Shown: positions 13,030 through 38,510, counted from the first letter of the stretch. The stretch: 64,000 bases of DNA from Lumbricus rubellus (GCA_945859605.1 OX243825.1:18861691-18925690); one strand, 5' to 3'. A program made the numbers and translations. Notes: a model not told the origin generated them from the sequence alone.

Positions 13030-14449
13030 CGCGCAGTCCTTTTCTTAATTTCTCAGTCTCTCCTCGACTCAAAGCCGAATAAACTTCTGAGGCGAAGATG
13101 CTGGTCACGTGTGCTGCTGCTGCAGCTGATGGTGCCGTTGCTAATTATAGCATTTTGGAAAATCCCCATAGTCTAATAATAATATAATCCAAGGACTCTC
13201 TGATTAGTGTATAAGCGCTCCGTGGTAGCCTAGGCTCTGCTTCTTTGAAATGTTCCAAGTTCCAACCAGCCGCGTTCGACGGTTCGAGTATTAGCCTATA
13301 GTACCCTAATAATAATATTTTAAGAGTCCAAAATTATATCGTAATCGTAAACTTTTAAAGCGCCACTCGAAAGCCAAGCGCGGTGCACCAGCTTATTCAC
13401 GAGCGCTGCGTTGAGTCAAAAGAGGTGTCCGTAGGCTACTTAAGAGTAGTCCAAACTCCAAAGGAGATCCGGGTCGGTTGTCATAGGGTCAGAGGGGAAA
13501 CAGCTAGACCTATAGTCAATAATAGTATAGGGCTATAGGCCTAGTCAAGTCATTCACACGCAGCAGATATTAAAAATTGAAAATAAAAGGCCAGTACATG
13601 ATTAATTTTTATTATAAAATTTAAACAGTGACCCTATTAAACCTAATCGGCAGCGCCCTGTATACGTTAGCCTAAACTTGCAAGACGTAGGCCTACGTTA
13701 TGAGAAATATCCGGCTTATAGGTCTGCTTGCAAAAAGCATGGCCGATCCTAATTAGTCCTAATGCTAGTTACCACAATTTTTAAATCAACAGAAACACAG
13801 AACTAAGAAAATGACATATGAATTCACTAGACATTTTGGCGACTTAAAGGTTAAGAGAATATCTCTAGGCCTACTGATTAGTAGGCCTAGGACTTATTCC
13901 AGAACCATATGCAATAGGCCTAAACGTGTAAGAAAACAACTACTATAGCCCCTAATCATAATGATCAAGATACTGAAATTAGCCCAACACCAAGCATGAC
14001 TCTGGTGTGGGAAACACATAGCCTGACATAGCTAGGCTATAGGCTATAAAACGCTTTCCACTTGACCCGTGTTATGTACAGTAGGCCTATGCCCTATGGT
14101 CATGTTGGGAATGACCTATAGGCTATTGAGACACATAAGTGACATTGGCACAACCGACCCCGCCCGCTGAAAGGCGAAGAGCACGGTAATGCGAAACGCT
14201 TGGTCGGTAGCCTGCGAGTAGGCTACAGTAACTATAGACTAACCAAAGGACTCTTGAGACTATATCAGCCTATAGAAATTGTTTTCCCCACCTCGTTAAT
14301 TGCGACCGGACATTCCGGGCACGTGATAAGATTTATATCAGCCGTGATCACTGATCAATCAGAGGTTGTTAGGCAGGCTAGCTTTCAGCTGCAATGGCAC
14401 ACTCCTCAGATCACAACACTGACTCACAAATCAAACTTTACAACCATTT
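13030..14449. other. Intergenic region upstream of PLOD
   Basis: No exon is seen. The stretch holds the PLOD 5' UTR and promoter (not resolved) and is rich in the palindrome TAGGCCTA and its shorter relatives, with copies near 13535, 13688, 13866, 13882, 13914 and 14083. Confidence 0.6.
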
Positions 14450-14472
14450 CCTGTTGAGCTACCTCCACACCA

Positions 14473-17400
14473 ATGGGCCTGCGTGGAACTAAAAGGGCAA
14501 TTAAGTTCGCTCAATTTCCCACTCCCTTGGGGTGGGAAATTGAGCGCCTCAGGTTCCTATGGAACCTGTGCCGGTCCCAAGCCCGGGCAAAGGAGGAGGG
14601 TTCCGCGGAGGGTTTGCAACCCTCCCGGGTAAAACAAACTACCGCAACAGAAACGACACAGATGAACTACAAAAATTATACTGTCAAGGCTGGTCTGAAG
14701 GGAGACGGGAAGGTGGAAGACCTATTTATGACGAGTAATGGTGAAAGCCGCAAGGAAGCCACGACTCAGAAGATCCAGATCTTGACGACCAAAGCTAAGA
14801 CAAGGATAGGATGCTGGAATGTAAGAACAATGTATGCTACGGGAAGGCTGGCGCAGGTGCTAGCAGAGATGAGGAAATACAAACTGAGGATATTGGGAAT
14901 GAGCGAGATAAGATGGACTGGAAGCGGAATTACTACATCTGAAGGAATGAATATATACCACTCTGGAGGAACCAGGCATGAAAGAGGAGTAGGTATAGCA
15001 ATCGATGCAAGAATGGCAACGGCGGTAATTGGATGGGAGCCGGTAAGCGACAGAATAATCACCATCAGGATCCAGACTAGACATACGAAGACAACTATAA
15101 TACAGGTGTATGCACCAACAAATATGGCCACGGACGAGGAAAAAGATGACTTCTACGAGCAGTTGCAGGATGTCATGGACACTGTGCCGGGACACGACCA
15201 GAGAATAGTCATGGGCGACTTCAATGCGCAGATAGGGAAGGAAAGAGATGGATGGATGGATGTAATAGGAGCAGAGGCTGCTGGAGAAAGGAACGACAAT
15301 GGAGAGAGAATGCTCAGTTTTTGCAGCAACTACAAACTAAAGATAGGGGGAAGCATGTTTAAACATAAGACCATTCATAAAGAGACATGGAGATCCCCGG
15401 ATGGAAAGACTAAACATCAGATCGACCACATTTGCATTTCCAAGAGATGGGCAACGGCGATGCAGGACGTGAGGGTATACAGAGGAGCGGATGCTGCCTC
15501 AGATCACCATTTGGTTATTGCGACATTAAAACTAAAGTTGAAGAAACAGATTGGAAAGCAGGAGCATGGGGTAATAGATGTAGCCAAGTTAAGCAGGAAG
15601 GAGGTGCAGGAAACGTTTCAACTGGAATTAAAGAACCGATTTGAAATACTGGGCGAACAGGGAGCAGAACAGGAGTCAATTGAGGAAAGCTGGACGAGGA
15701 TAAAAAACACGATTAACGAAACGGCGAAAGAAGTGATCGGGTTGAGGAGGGGAACAAGGAAGGAAACATGGATCAGGGAAGGTACATGGGGAGCAATCGA
15801 CGAACGTAGAGAGCTCAAAAGCAGGAGAGAACAGGCATACAACACAGGAACAAATGCAGAGGATATATGCGAAGACTACCGAAAGAAGGACAAGGAGGTA
15901 AAGAAACGCTGCAGAGAGGACAAGAAGGTGTGGACGGAGAACCGTCTAGAGGAGGCAGAGAGGGCGGCAGAGAGAGGCGACTCGAAGACACTATACAAGA
16001 TCACAAAGGAGTTAACGGGAGGGATGGCGCAAAGGTTGCCAATTAAAGATGCTACAGGAAACACACTTAGAACACACGAGGAACAGGCAGCAAGATGGAG
16101 ACAGCATTTCGACAAAATCCTAAATTGCCCAGAACCAGAGATTATGCACGACTTCACACAGGAACAATGTCTACCAACCTTGGATGTGAACTTGGAAGAT
16201 ATCACGGAGAAAGAGGTAGAAGAAGCGCTGAGAAGATTAAAGAATGGAAAGTCTGCTGGAGTTGATAATATACAACCAGAACTGCTGAAAAACGGAGGTG
16301 ATGAGATGAACAGAGTCCTGGCGCACCTATGCAATATGATATGGAAGACAGGGGAGGTTCCAAGAGATTGGCGAGACGGGATTATCATACCGCTGCCGAA
16401 GAAAGGGAACCTTAGTGATTGCAATAATTGGAGAGGAATCACGTTGCTCTCCATACCTGGTAAGGTGCTGGCCAGCATAATCTTGAGAAGAATACAGGGC
16501 GCAGTAGATAACATTCTGAGACAACAACAGGCGGGCTTCAGAAAGGGCAGGTCATGCAGCGAGCAGATCTTCATACTGAGACAGATTATCGAGAAGTGCG
16601 TAGAGGGGAATGTTAATGTGCTTGTCAACTTCGTCGACTTCAAAAAGGCATTTGACAGCGTCCAAAGACCTGTGGTGTGGAACATCCTCGCACAATATGG
16701 TATACCAGAGAAGGTTATAAACATCATAAAAGAAATGTATAGAGAAAGCAGGTGTGCAGTAAGAACGGAGGGGAAATTAGGAGAGTGGTTTCAGATTGTC
16801 ACAGGGGTGCGTCAGGGTTGCATCTTGTCACCATTGCTATTCCTGATAACGATCGATTGGGTGATGAGACGGAGCACAAAAGATGGAGAGTGTGGACTGG
16901 AGTGGGAAGGAGCCGGAAAGCTGGCGGACTTAGACTTCGCGGACGATATAGCACTACTGGAGGAGTCTTGGGGAGGGATGAGTAAACTCACGAACAGTGT
17001 GGAGAGAGAGGCGGGTCTGGTCGGATTAAAGATCAACACCACAAAAACAAAGATTATGAAAATAGGAAAATGGACAACGACGGAGAACATCAAAGTTGGG
17101 GAGGATGTACTGGAGGAGGTGGAGCACTTCTGCTACCTGGGAAGTGCTATTTCAAACAATGGCAGCTGTGATAAGGAGATTGGTAGCAGAATGGGAAAAG
17201 CCAATGCCACATTTGGAAGGTTGAACAACATATGGAGGAACAAAGGACTCAGTATAGTAACAAAGACAAGATTGTATAGAGCTTTGGTATTGACAACGTT
17301 GCTGTATGGGGCAGAGACATGGCCTATGACAAAAGCCAATATAAAGAAACTGGAGGCAGCACATCATCGTTGGCTGAGAAGGATATTGAAGATCACTTGG

Positions 17401-17721
17401 AGGGACAAGATCAGAAATGAAGAAGTAAGAAGGAGAACATCTATGGAGAAACTGGAAGACATGATGAAGAAGATGCGTTTACGTTGGTTGGGTCACGTTC
17501 ATAGATCGGAAGAGGAGAGAAATCTAAAGCAGATACTGGATTGGACGCCGACGGGATGGAAAAGGAGTCGAGGAAGACCCAGAAAGACCTGGCGAAGCAC
17601 GGTTACTCAGGATTTGGAAGACGGCGGAATGACGTGGGAGGATGCTCGGATGACTGCAGAAGACAGGATAACGTGGAGAGGCTGTGTCGCCCGATGCGCT
17701 GCCAGCGCAAGGACGGACTAA
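14473..17721 (+). CDS. Endonuclease-reverse transcriptase of an RTE-like LINE, intact 1082 codons
   Basis: This polyprotein nicks target DNA and reverse-transcribes its own RNA at the nick. The apurinic-type endonuclease occupies about residues 110-360: GCWNVRTM near 113, SEIRWTG near 145, then YAPTN, GDFNAQIG and SDHHLV. The reverse transcriptase covers about 590-870: KSAGVDNIQPELLK, NWRGITLLSIPGKV, QQAGFRKGRSC, FVDFKKAFDSV, GVRQGCILSPLLF and the catalytic FADD at 822-825. A C-terminal region has LLYGAETWPM, HHRWLRRILKI and RLRWLGHVHR. No stop or frameshift interrupts it, so it may be a young or active copy. The first ATG runs through three perfect stem-loops, so the true start may be a later Met, for example residue 64 (MNYKNYTV). 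Long minus-strand ORFs opposite (283 aa at 15876-16727 and others) are shadows. Clade assignment to RTE is by motif only. Confidence 0.92.
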   Translation: MGLRGTKRAIKFAQFPTPLGWEIERLRFLWNLCRSQARAKEEGSAEGLQPSRVKQTTATETTQMNYKNYTVKAGLKGDGKVEDLFMTSNGESRKEATTQKIQILTTKAKTRIGCWNVRTMYATGRLAQVLAEMRKYKLRILGMSEIRWTGSGITTSEGMNIYHSGGTRHERGVGIAIDARMATAVIGWEPVSDRIITIRIQTRHTKTTIIQVYAPTNMATDEEKDDFYEQLQDVMDTVPGHDQRIVMGDFNAQIGKERDGWMDVIGAEAAGERNDNGERMLSFCSNYKLKIGGSMFKHKTIHKETWRSPDGKTKHQIDHICISKRWATAMQDVRVYRGADAASDHHLVIATLKLKLKKQIGKQEHGVIDVAKLSRKEVQETFQLELKNRFEILGEQGAEQESIEESWTRIKNTINETAKEVIGLRRGTRKETWIREGTWGAIDERRELKSRREQAYNTGTNAEDICEDYRKKDKEVKKRCREDKKVWTENRLEEAERAAERGDSKTLYKITKELTGGMAQRLPIKDATGNTLRTHEEQAARWRQHFDKILNCPEPEIMHDFTQEQCLPTLDVNLEDITEKEVEEALRRLKNGKSAGVDNIQPELLKNGGDEMNRVLAHLCNMIWKTGEVPRDWRDGIIIPLPKKGNLSDCNNWRGITLLSIPGKVLASIILRRIQGAVDNILRQQQAGFRKGRSCSEQIFILRQIIEKCVEGNVNVLVNFVDFKKAFDSVQRPVVWNILAQYGIPEKVINIIKEMYRESRCAVRTEGKLGEWFQIVTGVRQGCILSPLLFLITIDWVMRRSTKDGECGLEWEGAGKLADLDFADDIALLEESWGGMSKLTNSVEREAGLVGLKINTTKTKIMKIGKWTTTENIKVGEDVLEEVEHFCYLGSAISNNGSCDKEIGSRMGKANATFGRLNNIWRNKGLSIVTKTRLYRALVLTTLLYGAETWPMTKANIKKLEAAHHRWLRRILKITWRDKIRNEEVRRRTSMEKLEDMMKKMRLRWLGHVHRSEEERNLKQILDWTPTGWKRSRGRPRKTWRSTVTQDLEDGGMTWEDARMTAEDRITWRGCVARCAASARTD
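14509..14625 (+). other. Three consecutive perfect stem-loops in the LINE leader
   Basis: Stem 1 pairs 14509-14522 with 14532-14545 (14 bp, GCTCAATTTCCCAC). Stem 2 pairs 14550-14557 with 14561-14568 (8 bp, loop TAT). Stem 3 pairs 14607-14614 with 14615-14617 as loop and 14618-14625 (8 bp, GGAGGGTT). They lie in the predicted N-terminus of the ORF but look like RNA structure rather than protein code. Confidence 0.8.
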
Positions 17722-17770
17722 GTGCTAAGTAAGTTGGGGTGACAGTAAAATGAAGAGTAGACTAAAACAG

Positions 17771-19820
17771 CCTTTAAGGCTCCCAAGCAGTTAAATTTGA
17801 CTCTTATATTTTTCATTACATGTGTTACACTATAATTATTACTATTATACGTGTGTATCGTGCAACCTTACGGAGCAATTGTTGTTTGAATTACTAGATG
17901 CATTATCATCATTATAATTAATTAACATCATTATAATTAATTAACATTTATATGCAGCTGAGATGCAACCCATGATATTCTGACTGGGATTTCAACTCGA
18001 TCATAATTTATGTAAGTGGCTCTCTGTTGAGTATAATTATATACATTTATATGGCTTATCAGGGACACATTTGGACAGCCCATAATTATGGCAAGCTAAT
18101 ATGGGCTCAATTTTAAAAAAGGACGCAAACAATTATGCCAACCACAATTTAAGAAACTTACATTTATTTGTATGGAGTTAATACTGCTTAAGCTTCAAGT
18201 CTTGCCTCAACTGCAAGTCTTCCTTTAGTTGTAAACTCATAAAGGGATGTACAGTGTTGACTGTCAATTGTCACTGAGAAGGAGTTTTGTTCTAACTTTC
18301 TTGTCTGTAATAAATAAATAAACTGATGAGCTAATACCCCAAAAAGTGATGTCTAAATAACTGAATGAATTTCACAAGACAAAAAAATTCAAAACAACAT
18401 AAAAAGTCAACACCAACAATAAACCAAGGATATGCCATGCAGTAGTTTCAACCCATGCAAGACCTCTACAGGACAACCCAAGATGAAGTAGGTAAAATCC
18501 TCACCAAATCTACATTGTACCTGACATTGGTCTTGCAACATGAAGGTAAAGTCGCAAAGCTGGAAGGACAGTTTATTACACGTATTACATTTCCAGGACA
18601 AACATTTACTTTCTTACAGTTAAAAGTTGGAACTGTATTTTTAAAATGTAGCATATGAACTTGTATCAGTAACATGCAATACCAGAGCTACATATGATTC
18701 AGTGAATTGCTCTGTGCTCTAGACACCTGCAGAGGTCTATTCTCAAATCTAAATTCACATAACAGCCAAGTGATTAATAACAGCAAAATAATTATTGCAA
18801 GTACAAGCAAAGCAATAGAACAGTTTTCCATATTATTACCGAGAATACTATTATTATTACTATCATCATTGTCATTATTATTATTATTAAAATGATTTTT
18901 TAGTATTATTATTACAAGCCCAAAGAAGTATGGTAATAATTATGTCTCCCATATGTACAATATTCTTGTGACATTCTGAGGATGTGAATAATTATCGTTG
19001 TTAACATTACGTTATTATTAATTATTATTATCTTATTTTTTGTCAGCCATTTCACGTATTTTCGCAAGCAAAGGTGAAGGTATCAGAAGTCAAAAGAAAT
19101 CACAATAAGCGGATCAGTCAAATGAACCAAACCATGATGTCCAACTAGCATTTAACTTTCTCCTAACTGCCAACTTACTTCGAAAGTACAGCAATAGAAG
19201 CGAGCTGCCATCATACTAATGAATTACCACTAATTAACAGGAATTATTATGTCGTCTAAGCGTTACACAAAAGTTACATTTCTACGACTGGTATCTTGGT
19301 CTATACAAAATGGTCGCAGAAGTTGATTACATAATGAACGTTACAAGTCAAGCATGTGTTAGATGACGATATTTAGAATAAAGAGCTGATACTGGAATTG
19401 AACCTGCCGGACAGCATTGTTTTTAGTTGCGGATGTGCAGAGTAGGACCATTTTGGCAGCAATTGCGAACTTGAATACATGTTGTACAGTGTACACACAG
19501 CAAGTTGAAAGTGGAAAAGAAATAAAAAATGACGAGGAAGTGTGTACCGAGATTAAGATAGCAAAGTTAAAAGAAGTCTGTAAGCAAATAATTTCAAAAC
19601 AATTGCAATGTCAAGCAAGATTTGGAAAACCAGTAGTGACTTGAAGTATTAACTGTAGTGGAAAAGACTAGAGAACAAACCAGACATGTAAAGACAGGAT
19701 CTTCGATGCAGTACAATATGGTGCGAAGAGAAATGTGAGACAAGAAAGGGCATAGGATTCTTTGTCACAGTGCCAACTAAGAAGTGGGTAACTAGGATTT
19801 TGTAACTAATTTCTGCTAGA
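17771..19820. other. AT-rich intergenic region between LINE and COPS2
   Basis: No gene is recognised. It contains a direct repeat of TCATTATAATTAATTAACA near 17908-17946, ATT-rich tracts near 18840-19035, and short ORFs without recognisable motifs. Confidence 0.5.
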
Positions 19821-20126
19821 CAGTGCTTAAAGTGTAGAAAAATAAGTACCTGGACGTCCCTTCTTTTCCAGGCTGTGCTGGTCTAACAAGTGACAGGACG
19901 GTGTGTAGAGTTGAAATTAAGTGCCTGGACGCCATCCATGCATAGGTGCAATCACGTCCTAAAAGTTGGGGGGGGGACCATAATGGATCACGTCCTAAAA
20001 GTTGGGGTAACCATAATAATAAAGTTAGGGGACCACTCAAAAGTTGGGGGGGGGACGCGTCCCGTGGGTCCCATAGGGTGGTTGCGCCTATGCATCCATG
20101 ACCGTCCAGCCACCTTTTAAGCCCTG
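19821..20126. mobile_element. 306-bp hAT-type MITE carrying a nested MITE
   Basis: Ends are CAGTGCTTAAAGTG and the reverse complement of CAGGGCTTAAAAGGTGG. A perfect 8-bp duplication CTGCTAGA flanks it (19813-19820 and 20127-20134). Its body is split by the CATAG-family MITE at 19941-20092. A left end of the same family recurs at 36058. Confidence 0.85.
19941..20092. mobile_element. 152-bp hAT-type MITE, CATAG family, copy 2
   Basis: Ends are CATAGGTGCAATC and the reverse complement of CATAGGCGCAACC. A perfect 8-bp duplication CATCCATG flanks it (19933-19940 and 20093-20100). It is inverted relative to copy 1 at 11689-11836 and inserted into the 306-bp MITE. Confidence 0.87.
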
Positions 20127-20699
20127 CTGCTAGAAAAATTGGCTCATTCTGTCCACCCTAAAAGCTGCTTTTTGTTTATATTCATGTTCAGCAGAAATAA
20201 GTTACCGACAGCCTACTGAACAAAAGAGAAAAGCCACACATCAACAGATCGCAAGCACAATCACAGCAACCACACGTTGAACATGAACTGGTTGAAACGA
20301 CTGAATTGACTCTCCAGTTGATTTTTATTTCCACGTTCTAAATCCCTAATCACTTCCAAAAACCGAGAACTTTTTCTAAATAGTAGTGAGCCGGCAATAC
20401 CGCATATCGCCAACGGCTCGTGTTTTAAAAGCGAACGAATGCCAGAATCATAGCATCCTTAAAAGCTTGTTACTGATCTTAAGTTCATAGTTCGTCTCCG
20501 AGCGTCTTTTCTTCGTCTTCATCGGCAACATGAAACACGCGATGAAGTCCAAAACAGCAACACAGAAATAATCTGAAAATCATTAACCCTTCTGGACAGA
20601 GAAAGAGAAATGCTTAACGTTGTTTTCAAAAACTAATTAGTGAGTGACTGGTTAAGTGCAGCCGATGATGAATTCAAGGACAACAGATGATGATGAGGA

Positions 20700-34051
<13,352 letters not shown>

Positions 34052-35288
34052 TTTCTACAGTTTTTGTACAGAAAATAAAATTCCTCCTATTCCAAAACCA
34101 ATTGCCATATAAATAAATAGATTCCACAGTTCGAGTGACGTTTCAAACAGTGAATTGGCGATAAGCTGTTGTCAATTGACAACAAGTAAGTTAGTAGGCA
34201 AGTTAGTAGGTAAGTAACAATAAACGCTTAAATCTGAAGGCAACATTTAAATAAAACTAGTTAAATTTGAGGTCTCACAATTGATATGACCATTTGTTAT
34301 AAAACGTTTTCTGTGAGACAATTTTAATTAAGTTTACGAGAATGGCGCTAACCGTTTATTAGACGTTACAAACCGTGTCGAATTTACATGTCTCATCGGT
34401 CGTATGATAAAAGGAGTAATAATACACTAGTCTATATTTTTTTTAAATTCCGATCCAAGCCATTCCTTCAGCTACCAGTATCAATCTCTCCTCTTACGCG
34501 AAACCCGCCTTAGCAACCCCTCTGTATCTGTCTCGATCTCCCCCTCTGATCTCTTCTTCTCTAGTAAAATACTAGTGTATCTCTGCTGCATTACAAACCT
34601 TGCCCTATAATATAGGCTACAGGATGCTATTCTCGTCAATAAGCGGATGTCTGGCGCTTAATTTAAGCAATCAGCGCTTTGGAACTTCATTTTTTTAAAC
34701 CGATTATACATAGACTATAATTATGTTAAATTATGATTGCTCTTCCACGGCTGTGTAATCCATCGTTTGCAAATGTGTACATCAGAAGGCTCTGGTGTAC
34801 ATTCTCAAACCTCAAACTGCTCTTCGCAAACGCGTTCCAGAGCTCGTTTATATAGCGCACACCTTAAACTTGATGATAGTGGCCTAGTGAACTTTGATCG
34901 TGGAATTAAATTATATCGATTGACCCAGTATAGCCTACGTCAATTAAAAGGTAAATTGACCAGTAAACCTTCCCAGTGGACTACTGTAGTATGCCTATCC
35001 ATAGCACTATAAGGCTTAAAAGTGCGTCTGATTACTATAGGTTTACTTAAGAACGTACATGTTCAGTACTTCATGCATGTATAGCAGCCTATTACGGACA
35101 GTGGCAGCCTAGTGTGCTCGTATAGGCCTACAGCAGTGACGACGGTCTTTAACTAGACAAAACCATCTCTACTGCCAGTTAACTATTAGGGTGACGCCTA
35201 TACCCTGGCCAAAACTTTGCACTGGATCCGAAAATCTGTTCCATAAACACCAAATATGAAGTGTCAAACAACAGCTGCTTTAGGCTCA

Positions 35289-35340
35289 GTCACACACACA
35301 CACACACACACGCACACACACACACACACATGCACACAGA
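35289..35340. repeat. (CA)n microsatellite
   Basis: About 25 CA units with sparse CG and TG interruptions, intergenic. Confidence 0.95.
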
Positions 35341-35785
35341 CTCGATGAGAAAGTCTGTTTAGTGTCAATATGCAATGCTGGCCATGAATGTCTCAATTCT
35401 CCATGAGAAAATCTGTTCAACACTGTTTTATAAAAATGCTCATATACAATACAATACAATACTGGAGGTACTGAATACTGGCTTTCCAACTATTGATCCA
35501 AGGAGGAGAATGTCCCTATTTCCCTAATACAAGTTTATGCCTGCTTATGCCAACCATCTTGTGAATGCAAACTGTCACGTGACAGATTGAAATCCAATGT
35601 AATATTTGCGAGCAGTCAGGTTGCAACTGCAGCGACTTTTTCTTCTCATTATCAACTTTTTGTTTAACTAATACGGTTAAATATGAATTGCATATTGCAA
35701 AATGTTGTCGGCTGCTGTCGAAAATGCACTTGGATAGAGCTGTAAATATCATAAATGTACAATTTAACTGACAATTGACAAACTA

Positions 35786-35787
35786 TG

Positions 35788-35862
<75 letters not shown>
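35786..35862. repeat. Compound (CT)n(CA)n microsatellite
   Basis: About 24 CT units pass directly into about 14 CA units. ORFs across it read as Ser-Leu, His-Thr or Arg-Glu repeats and are not genes. Confidence 0.95.
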
Positions 35863-35864
<2 letters not shown>

Positions 35865-36227
35865 TTCAATCCAATCCACAAGAGCCAGCGGCGCCGCCAG
35901 GATTTTATTTCTGTACGCACAACTTGCACAAAATAATATGAAGCGAACAGCGATCGATACGAGCTTATATTCAGGGGCGGATCCAGGATTTCTGGTTAGG
36001 GAAGGGGGCGTAAATACTACCAATCCAATCCCATATATATATACATATAGGGCCTACAGTGCTTAAAGTGTAAAAAAAGTGCCAGGACGCTGTATTGTAG
36101 GCCTACTTGGTCGTCAGTGGCGGCGCCGAAGGCGGGAAGTTGCGAGTGCCGAAGGCACGAAGGCCATCCCGTCTAAGGGGTTTGGGGGAGCGCCGTAAGC
36201 TCCCCCAGCGGGGTCTGGGGCTCCGCC

Positions 36228-36506
36228 CCAGCGACCAGCGCATTTTTGGCTGTTTCGACCTTAAATGGAGCCATTTTTAGGCTCTTGTTTGCCAGCTATT
36301 TGTGAACGACAAAGTCGCGAAATTTTTAAGAATAAGTCGTTTTTCAGTATCGCAAGCTACCAGGATAACAATAAAAATCAAAATGTTATTGTAAAAGAGA
36401 AAGGTTTTGTCTTTACAGTAAGCTCCCCCAGCGGGGTCTGGGGGCGGAGATCCAGCGACCAGCGCATTTTTGGCTGTGTCGACCTCAAATGGAGCCATTT
36501 TTAGGC
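36228..36506. repeat. Direct duplication inside the hAT nest
   Basis: Two copies of GCGACCAGCGCATTTTTGGC followed by AAATGGAGCCATTTTTAGGC lie at about 36230 and 36455. Each is preceded by CCCCCAGCGGGGTCTGGGG. An inverted relative of the GC-rich part is at 38335-38390. Confidence 0.8.
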
Positions 36507-37108
36507 AGTCATGTTGAACCTATATAATAATTATATCTTTCTTTGGGCGCATAACGTATAGATAGGATAGGATCTATAGGATTCTCTCGTGGTAATATGG
36601 AAATGCAAACTGTCACCCAATAAATTTAGACCATGTGACAATTATATAAAAGTTTGCGCCCCTAGAAAAAATCCTGCGGACGCCCATGCTAAAGGCTTCA
36701 AATTATTACCCCTCCTAAACATTACCCCCCCCCCCCCCCTGCAAACTGTAATTTGCATCAATCGTCGCATTTATTGGGCTAAAAATATCAGAAAAATAAT
36801 CCCGCTTCTTCTTTTGGTCTGAAGATTTTCATCTGTTATCCCACTTCGTGCTTTGGTTTGTTATAAATATTTTCATCTGTAACTAGAATAGCCTACTAAA
36901 TCGCCGCTGAAGTTACATGGAGAAAATAATGGATTCGAGGCTATTATTTTTTCCGAGTAAAATATTGATAACAAACCACAGTGGAATGACGGATAAATCT
37001 ATGCAAATCTAGTGTCCGGGGGTAATCTGAAACCGGTTACGGTACAAGTTACCGGGGGGGGGGGTGATGTTTAGGAGGTGCAATTTGATACCTTTAGATC
37101 GGCATATT

Positions 37109-38494
37109 CAGCGGCGCAACTAGGGGGGTGCTGAGGGGTGCTTGAGCACCCCCAGGGCTAAAAGGTGACCCACGCAATTTTTCCAAATCCGATGAGTTTT
37201 TTGTTGGGGGGGGGGGGTTGGGGGGGGGGGGGTAGGCCTACCATGTGTGCTATTTTATTAAGGCCTAGTTAAGAATTGTTTTCGTTCAAATTAGTATTAT
37301 GATAATTATAGTTATTCAACTTTGTTTCTAGACATTTCCTGCGGAGAAAGCGCCCAGATATGAAAACAAATCAAGAAAATTTGACAATATATAGTAGTTT
37401 TTAGCTGCTGTTTATTATATTGTATTACATAAACTGCCATATTTTACCATGATCTTATTTCCTACTACATAATTATAATTTTATCATTTGTTATTATAAT
37501 ATAATTATGATACTACCGGTATCTTATGATATCATAATGTGCATATTGCATAACTTAATTACTGTCATGGGCGGATATTTAGGGTGATAGAACAATAAGC
37601 ATTTAGCCTAAGTCTTACACCATGTCTTTCAGCAATGACTTCATGATAAATTTCGTTAAAAAGACATCCTAAAATGGAGGAGGCACATCCCCTTGCCTAA
37701 AACCCTTCCCCTGCTAGGCCTACCTATGTTGAAATATGAAATCACTTTTTAAAAATCAGCACAGAAATAATAGAGTTAAGTTGACATCTTAAAAATATTA
37801 ATGGTAACATAATAAACGTGGAAACAAAAAAACACAATTTTTTATTATTGTGAGTAGCCTATATTCAGTGATTTTTAGACCACTCTTATCAGCACTGAAA
37901 TAGCATAGCAATTTTGCTCTAGATGACAGCTTAAAATGTTGCCACTGCAGTGTGGAAATTGGAAAATTTCTGACGTGGAAGGGCACGCTTAATTATATAC
38001 ATTCCCCCCCAAAACCCCTGCCCTCTAGGCGCCACGTGCTTCGCAGATTTTCTGTCGGATGCTCGGTTTACTCCAGAAACCTTGATTCCCATAGAAGGGA
38101 CTAAATAAAACACTGCTTTTGGGGAGGGGATAGATTACACACTGGCTATTAATTCTGCCACTCGCGAGCTGTTAAGAACCTTCGTATTATCTAAACAAAT
38201 GGGAAAGGGCATTTTTGGTCTTCAACTATGTTTTTCAGAAGTTTTCATGACTTTATTGCTCATAAATACAGCTGGCAAACAAGAGCCTGAAACGCGCTCT
38301 AGCTGATGTCAAAAGTAAAAAATGCGTTGGTTTCAGGGGCTCCGCCCCAGACCCCGCTGGGGGAGCTTGCGACGTTCCCCCAGACCCCTAGTCGGCATTG
38401 GCTTCGTGCCTTCGGCACTCGCTGCTTCGCACCTTCGGCACTTACAATAATAATTCTGAGCACCCCCCAGCAAAATTTTCTGGTTGCGCCCCTG
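37109..38494. mobile_element. 1386-bp non-autonomous hAT element
   Basis: Left end CAGCGGCGCAACTAG and right end, reverse complement of CAGGGGCGCAACCAG, are flanked by a perfect 8-bp duplication GGCATATT (37101-37108 and 38495-38502). It is inserted in the larger element 35886-39373. Interior is AT-rich with G-runs, without a transposase. Confidence 0.92.
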
Positions 38495-38510
38495 GGCATA
38501 TTGCTATGCT

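Larger units (their letters stand above)
14450..17770 (+). mobile_element. RTE-like non-LTR retrotransposon, near full length
   Basis: A single long ORF is preceded by a GC-rich structured leader containing GTGCCGGTCCCAAGCCCGGG, a string typical of RTE-family leaders, and is followed by a short 3' region. Exact ends and target duplication could not be placed. The element sits between PLOD and COPS2, opposite to both. Confidence 0.8.

Noticed and set aside
12905..13108. 67-codon ORF over PLOD exon 1
   Set aside because: A different frame of the same DNA gives a signal peptide and joins in phase to the next exon, so this frame is not the coding one.
15876..16727. 283-codon minus-strand ORF
   Set aside because: It lies wholly opposite the reverse transcriptase ORF and shows the Ser/Leu/Phe-rich composition of an antisense shadow.
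35664..36023. 119-codon ORF with Arg-Glu repeats
   Set aside because: Translation of the (CT)n(CA)n microsatellite.
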